Positions 61,633 through 64,000 of a DNA stretch of 64,000 nt are shown one piece after another. Location of the stretch: NCBI GenBank assembly GCA_946480715.1, contig CAMLKK010000016.1, positions 1 to 64,000 on the forward strand. Direction: 5' to 3'. Numbering within the stretch: position 1 is the stretch's first letter; each line of letters opens with the position of its first letter. The position numbers were made by a program, and so were the translations under genes. Under the pieces are notes generated by a model. The model was not told the DNA's origin. It saw nothing but the letters and a program-made list of their open reading frames with translations, and did no database searches. The DNA comes from an uncultured Bacteriovorax sp. GTDB lineage: Bacteria > Bdellovibrionota > Bacteriovoracia > Bacteriovoracales > Bacteriovoracaceae.

Positions 61633-62226
61633 TTATCCGAGAATGTTTGAAACGAATTCAGAGTGAAGAGAAATTTTTAAAAAGGCCGTAATACCTAAAA
61701 GAAACCCACCAGCACTTAACGTTAAAGCAAAAATGAAGAGCTGTTTTTTCTGGGTGAGTGCTGTCAAACCGAACATGGCAATGGCAATTGTTAACAGCGC
61801 TTCAGTCATATCAAACTGATCATCAAAAACGTTCATCTCGTCATAGGCCTTTTCTTCAGCCTCAGCTGTTGCTTTGATTTCATTTTTTTCTTTTTCATAA
61901 CGATCGATTTTCTCTTTATATTTTTTGATCGTTAGTTTGAGCTCTTCTTGTTTTACTCCTGCGGGAGTAGTCGCCAATTGGTTTTCAAGAATGTTGACTG
62001 TGCTTTCTGTAATATTTTGTTTTGTGCTTTTAGATTGAAAATAGGCCCAATTGTTAACGGCTTTCGACTGCGCTTTGGACATGTTTTGTCCGATGTTTCC
62101 GCCTTTGATGCTACAAATGGCCATGAACGTAGCGGTTATGGCAACAAACATTGCGATCTTCGAATTCAATTTACTCTCACTTGCTTGTTCAATTGATTCA
62201 CTAATAGCATCACCAATGTCAGACAT
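61633..62226 (-). CDS. DUF4337 family membrane protein
   Basis: A 197-residue protein with an N-terminal span (about 24-40), a long coiled-coil region (about 50-130) rich in Lys and Glu, and two C-terminal spans (about 140-190). This arrangement, with the N-terminal SKLNSKIAMFVAITATFMAI and the later NNWAYFQSKSTKQNI, matches DUF4337, a family of unknown function in proteobacteria. It has no obvious operon partner. The strand is opposite to the acyltransferase gene, 129 bases away. Confidence 0.8.
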   Translation of the reverse strand: MSDIGDAISESIEQASESKLNSKIAMFVAITATFMAICSIKGGNIGQNMSKAQSKAVNNWAYFQSKSTKQNITESTVNILENQLATTPAGVKQEELKLTIKKYKEKIDRYEKEKNEIKATAEAEEKAYDEMNVFDDQFDMTEALLTIAIAMFGLTALTQKKQLFIFALTLSAGGFLLGITAFLKISLHSEFVSNILG

Positions 62227-62355
62227 TCTATTTTCTCCTGAAGGTTAAAGTTAATGTTAAAAAGTCTAATAGGAATGAAGTAGATAATAAAGCTTCATGA
62301 CTCAGTCAAAAGTAAAAAAATTAAACTGAACTTTAATTTACCAACAAATGTTCTG

Positions 62356-63390
62356 ATGGTTAAAAGTTCGGCGATGAAGAATACAAACGAACAACATTCA
62401 TTACCGATTCTAGGATTACGAATTTTTTCGTTGTTTCTGATTTATCTAGGTCACAGCGAACTTAAATTCGGTGGAGGATATGGAGCTGTTTTTTTCTTAG
62501 TATTGTCTGGTTATCTTTTCGTTAAACAATTTCATTTGGCCGACAAGGATTTATCTATTTTAATTTTTTTTAATACACGTGTGAAAAAAATTTATCCCGC
62601 TCTGTGTGTACTGCTTGTTCTGACTCTCATAACGAAATGGTTTAAAGCAATGCCTATCGATGTTGTTCAAATCCTGTCAGCAATAAGTTTCACCTCCAAT
62701 TATCACAACGCACTTTTTGGACATCAGCAAAACGGACTGGGACATCTCTGGGCCCTGGCCGTCAATATGCAGTTTTGTTTATTGTTTCCGATCATCTTTA
62801 AATGGCAGAAGTCTGAATCCAAAATTCAAATTGCCCTCATTTTTCTCGCGGCTTTTTCCATCGCCTACAGGGCCTCTCTTGCTTTAAAAGGGTGGGGAAG
62901 CACGAGCTATCTTTATAATTCATTCGAAACAAGGGCGGATGCACTTTCATTAGGGGCGCTCTGTGCTTTTTGGCAAATCAAAAAAGGGTCTCAACATTTA
63001 ATACATTTTTTAAAACGGCCACTTCTCGTTTTGTTAAATTTAATAGCGATCTTTTTGTTAGGGCGTCTAAATCCGCAGGACAAATTTGTTTTTGGTCAGC
63101 CGTTGATGGCCCTAAGTTATTGTGTGCTTATCATTCAAGTAAGTGGTTTTTATTTTTCGTTTTTATCAAAAGCACAGTTTAAAATGATCTCTTTATTCTG
63201 TTTGTGGTTTTACCTTTTTCATCCATGGGGACTGGCAATAGGAAAAAAACTAAGCTTGCCTCTCTTCTTCCAAACAATTGGCGGTGCGATCCTTTTGGTT
63301 TCTTTTTTTGGATTATTCTATTGGGCGAGAAATCTCTGGCGAGAGCAAACGACAAAAGTTGTTGAATCGGGGATGAGTGAACTGAAATAA
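62356..63390 (+). CDS. Acyltransferase 3 family protein
   Basis: A 344-residue membrane protein with about ten spans. Family hallmarks are R22-x10-H33 in the N-terminal span (LRIFSLFLIYLGHS), and LGHLWALAVNMQFCLLFPI, equivalent to the LWSLxVExQFY motif. Acyltransferase-3 proteins O-acetylate peptidoglycan, lipopolysaccharide or other glycans. The start may be ATG 62356 or 62374. No SGNH domain is fused. It ends in a shared hairpin with the tRNA gene. Confidence 0.85.
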   Translation: MVKSSAMKNTNEQHSLPILGLRIFSLFLIYLGHSELKFGGGYGAVFFLVLSGYLFVKQFHLADKDLSILIFFNTRVKKIYPALCVLLVLTLITKWFKAMPIDVVQILSAISFTSNYHNALFGHQQNGLGHLWALAVNMQFCLLFPIIFKWQKSESKIQIALIFLAAFSIAYRASLALKGWGSTSYLYNSFETRADALSLGALCAFWQIKKGSQHLIHFLKRPLLVLLNLIAIFLLGRLNPQDKFVFGQPLMALSYCVLIIQVSGFYFSFLSKAQFKMISLFCLWFYLFHPWGLAIGKKLSLPLFFQTIGGAILLVSFFGLFYWARNLWREQTTKVVESGMSELK

Positions 63391-63430
63391 AAAAGGCCAG
63401 TCTTAGTTTGCGGCTAGTGACTGGCCTTTT
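63391..63430. terminator. Bidirectional terminator between acyltransferase and tRNA genes
   Basis: AAAAGGCCAGTC (63391-63402) and GACTGGCCTTTT (63419-63430) form a 12-pair stem with T-runs on both strands. It starts one base after the acyltransferase stop and ends 5 bases before the tRNA 3' end. Confidence 0.88.
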
Positions 63431-63435
63431 ATAAT

Positions 63436-63512
63436 TGGTGGGTCAACCGGGACTTGAACCCAGGACCACCCGGTTATGAGCCGGGAGCTCTAACCAACTG
63501 AGCTATTGACCC
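63436..63512 (-). tRNA. tRNA with CAU anticodon (Met elongator or Ile2)
   Basis: A 77-nt cloverleaf on the minus strand. The acceptor stem is GGGTCAA/TTGACCC with discriminator A and an encoded CCA; the D-arm begins TAGCTCAGTTGGTTAGAGC. The anticodon loop is CTCATAA within CCCGG/CCGGG; TTCAAGT is the T-loop. CAU may be elongator tRNA-Met, or tRNA-Ile2 whose C34 is changed to lysidine; the loop GGCTCATAACC resembles tRNA-Ile2 of Bacillus, but identity is unresolved. It is not initiator tRNA, since the first pair is G1-C72. Confidence 0.95.
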
Positions 63513-63609
63513 AATAATGGTACAAAACAGTCTGAATGGTATCCCTTGGAGGCCCTTTTTTCAATCATAAAGATTGAAGACGAATGCTTTCTGCCTTAAA
63601 CTTTTCCTC

Positions 63610-64000
63610 ATGATAAGAGCTTTTTTCATTCTTAGCGCTGCGGTGATTCTGCAGTCATTTGTCCTTGTTTCAACGGCCGAAGCAAAAATCGGACTCAAAG
63701 TGAGTTTGATTTATAAAAAAGGTATTGGAAAAGGTTTCTTCCTTTCAACTGAGCAACATAGCATTCAGCAAGTGGATGATCGCGAGCAGGTGATGATTCA
63801 AATGAAGAATGGGATTAAGGCCGATATCTCTGCCTTCTATGTTCAAAGTGTTCATGAGTACGGACCATCTGGTTTTGTTCGTATTAAAGGTGATCTCTAC
63901 AATGTTCAGGGAAAAATCGTTAAGACATTGAATGAGCCAAACCTCGATATTTATCTGGGGCAGACAAAATCAATTACCCACGTTGAGCGTAATGCTGAAC
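63610..64000 (+). CDS. Secreted hypothetical protein, cut by right window edge
   Basis: An ATG-started frame open to the window end, 130 complete codons. A signal peptide (about residues 1-25, ending AEA) is followed by strand-rich sequence with KVSLIYKKGIGKGFFL and GFVRIKGDLYNVQGKIV. There is no recognised domain and no obvious ribosome binding site. The true stop lies outside the window. Confidence 0.75.
   Translation, partial: MIRAFFILSAAVILQSFVLVSTAEAKIGLKVSLIYKKGIGKGFFLSTEQHSIQQVDDREQVMIQMKNGIKADISAFYVQSVHEYGPSGFVRIKGDLYNVQGKIVKTLNEPNLDIYLGQTKSITHVERNAE

Noticed and set aside
1..64000. CRISPR arrays, insertion sequences and prophage genes
   Set aside because: No regular short repeats with spacers, no transposase-like or phage structural proteins and no terminal inverted repeats were seen.

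Overview
The window is about 64 kb of AT-rich, gene-dense DNA from a Gram-negative bacterium. Many products carry Sec or lipoprotein signal peptides, genes overlap by a few bases, and the core genes (rnpB, nadC/nadB, mutY, aroC/aroB/aroA, dapF) are ordinary bacterial ones. Many small secreted proteins, a methyl-accepting chemotaxis protein, a fused branched-chain E1 and leucine dehydrogenase suggest an amino-acid-consuming bacterium of the Bdellovibrionota type (Bacteriovorax-like). That placement is inference; no 16S rRNA gene is present. I see no insertion sequence, phage, CRISPR array or origin.

Layout. 0-4 kb: a CNNM/CorC-type membrane protein cut by the left edge, a thioredoxin-reductase-like flavoprotein, a short ribosome-hibernation-like protein, a ferredoxin and leucine dehydrogenase. 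4.3-9.6 kb: a 1374-residue repeat lipoprotein with a LamG domain, then an outer-membrane-barrel-like protein. 9.7-12 kb: fused E1 alpha/beta of a branched-chain 2-oxoacid dehydrogenase, which fits the leucine dehydrogenase upstream. 12-15.4 kb: two GT4 glycosyltransferases around an unknown protein.

15.5-26.3 kb is the most unusual part. A three-gene plus-strand unit encodes a lysine-rich 62-residue peptide, a PqqD-like protein (RiPP recognition element fold) and an aspartyl/asparaginyl-hydroxylase-like oxygenase with a long C-terminal extension. It converges on an eleven-gene minus-strand run with almost every start overlapping the preceding stop: a Cys-rich secreted protein, two divergent apolipoprotein-N-acyltransferase-like enzymes alternating with members of an unnamed multi-pass membrane family, a C-terminally anchored protein, an SGNH hydrolase, a P4H-type oxygenase, a third member of the membrane family, a single-span protein and an HTTM-like (gamma-carboxylase-like) membrane protein. 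I propose this as a candidate undescribed peptide or lipoprotein modification system.

26.4-34.9 kb: HAD phosphatase, a lone ComEC-like membrane domain, nadC-nadB with a palindrome upstream, a pentapeptide-repeat protein divergent from an XRE regulator, a VWA-like secreted protein, mutY and RNase P RNA with a good promoter. 34.9-39.9 kb: a second HTTM-like plus single-span gene pair, divergent from an SGNH lipoprotein and two MBOAT-like proteins, which looks like an envelope O-acylation system.

39.9-64 kb: secreted proteins, two lytic transglycosylases, aroC-aroB-aroA, PlsC-like acyltransferase, a tyrosine/homogentisate catabolic group (HmgA, flavin reductase, FAH-family hydrolase, HisC-like aminotransferase) with a chemoreceptor between its members, DUF309 and GT9 proteins, a three-module secreted protein, a TolB-plus-Kelch propeller protein, dapF, a CheY-like regulator, DUF4337, an acyltransferase-3 protein, a CAU-anticodon tRNA and a partial secreted protein at the right edge.
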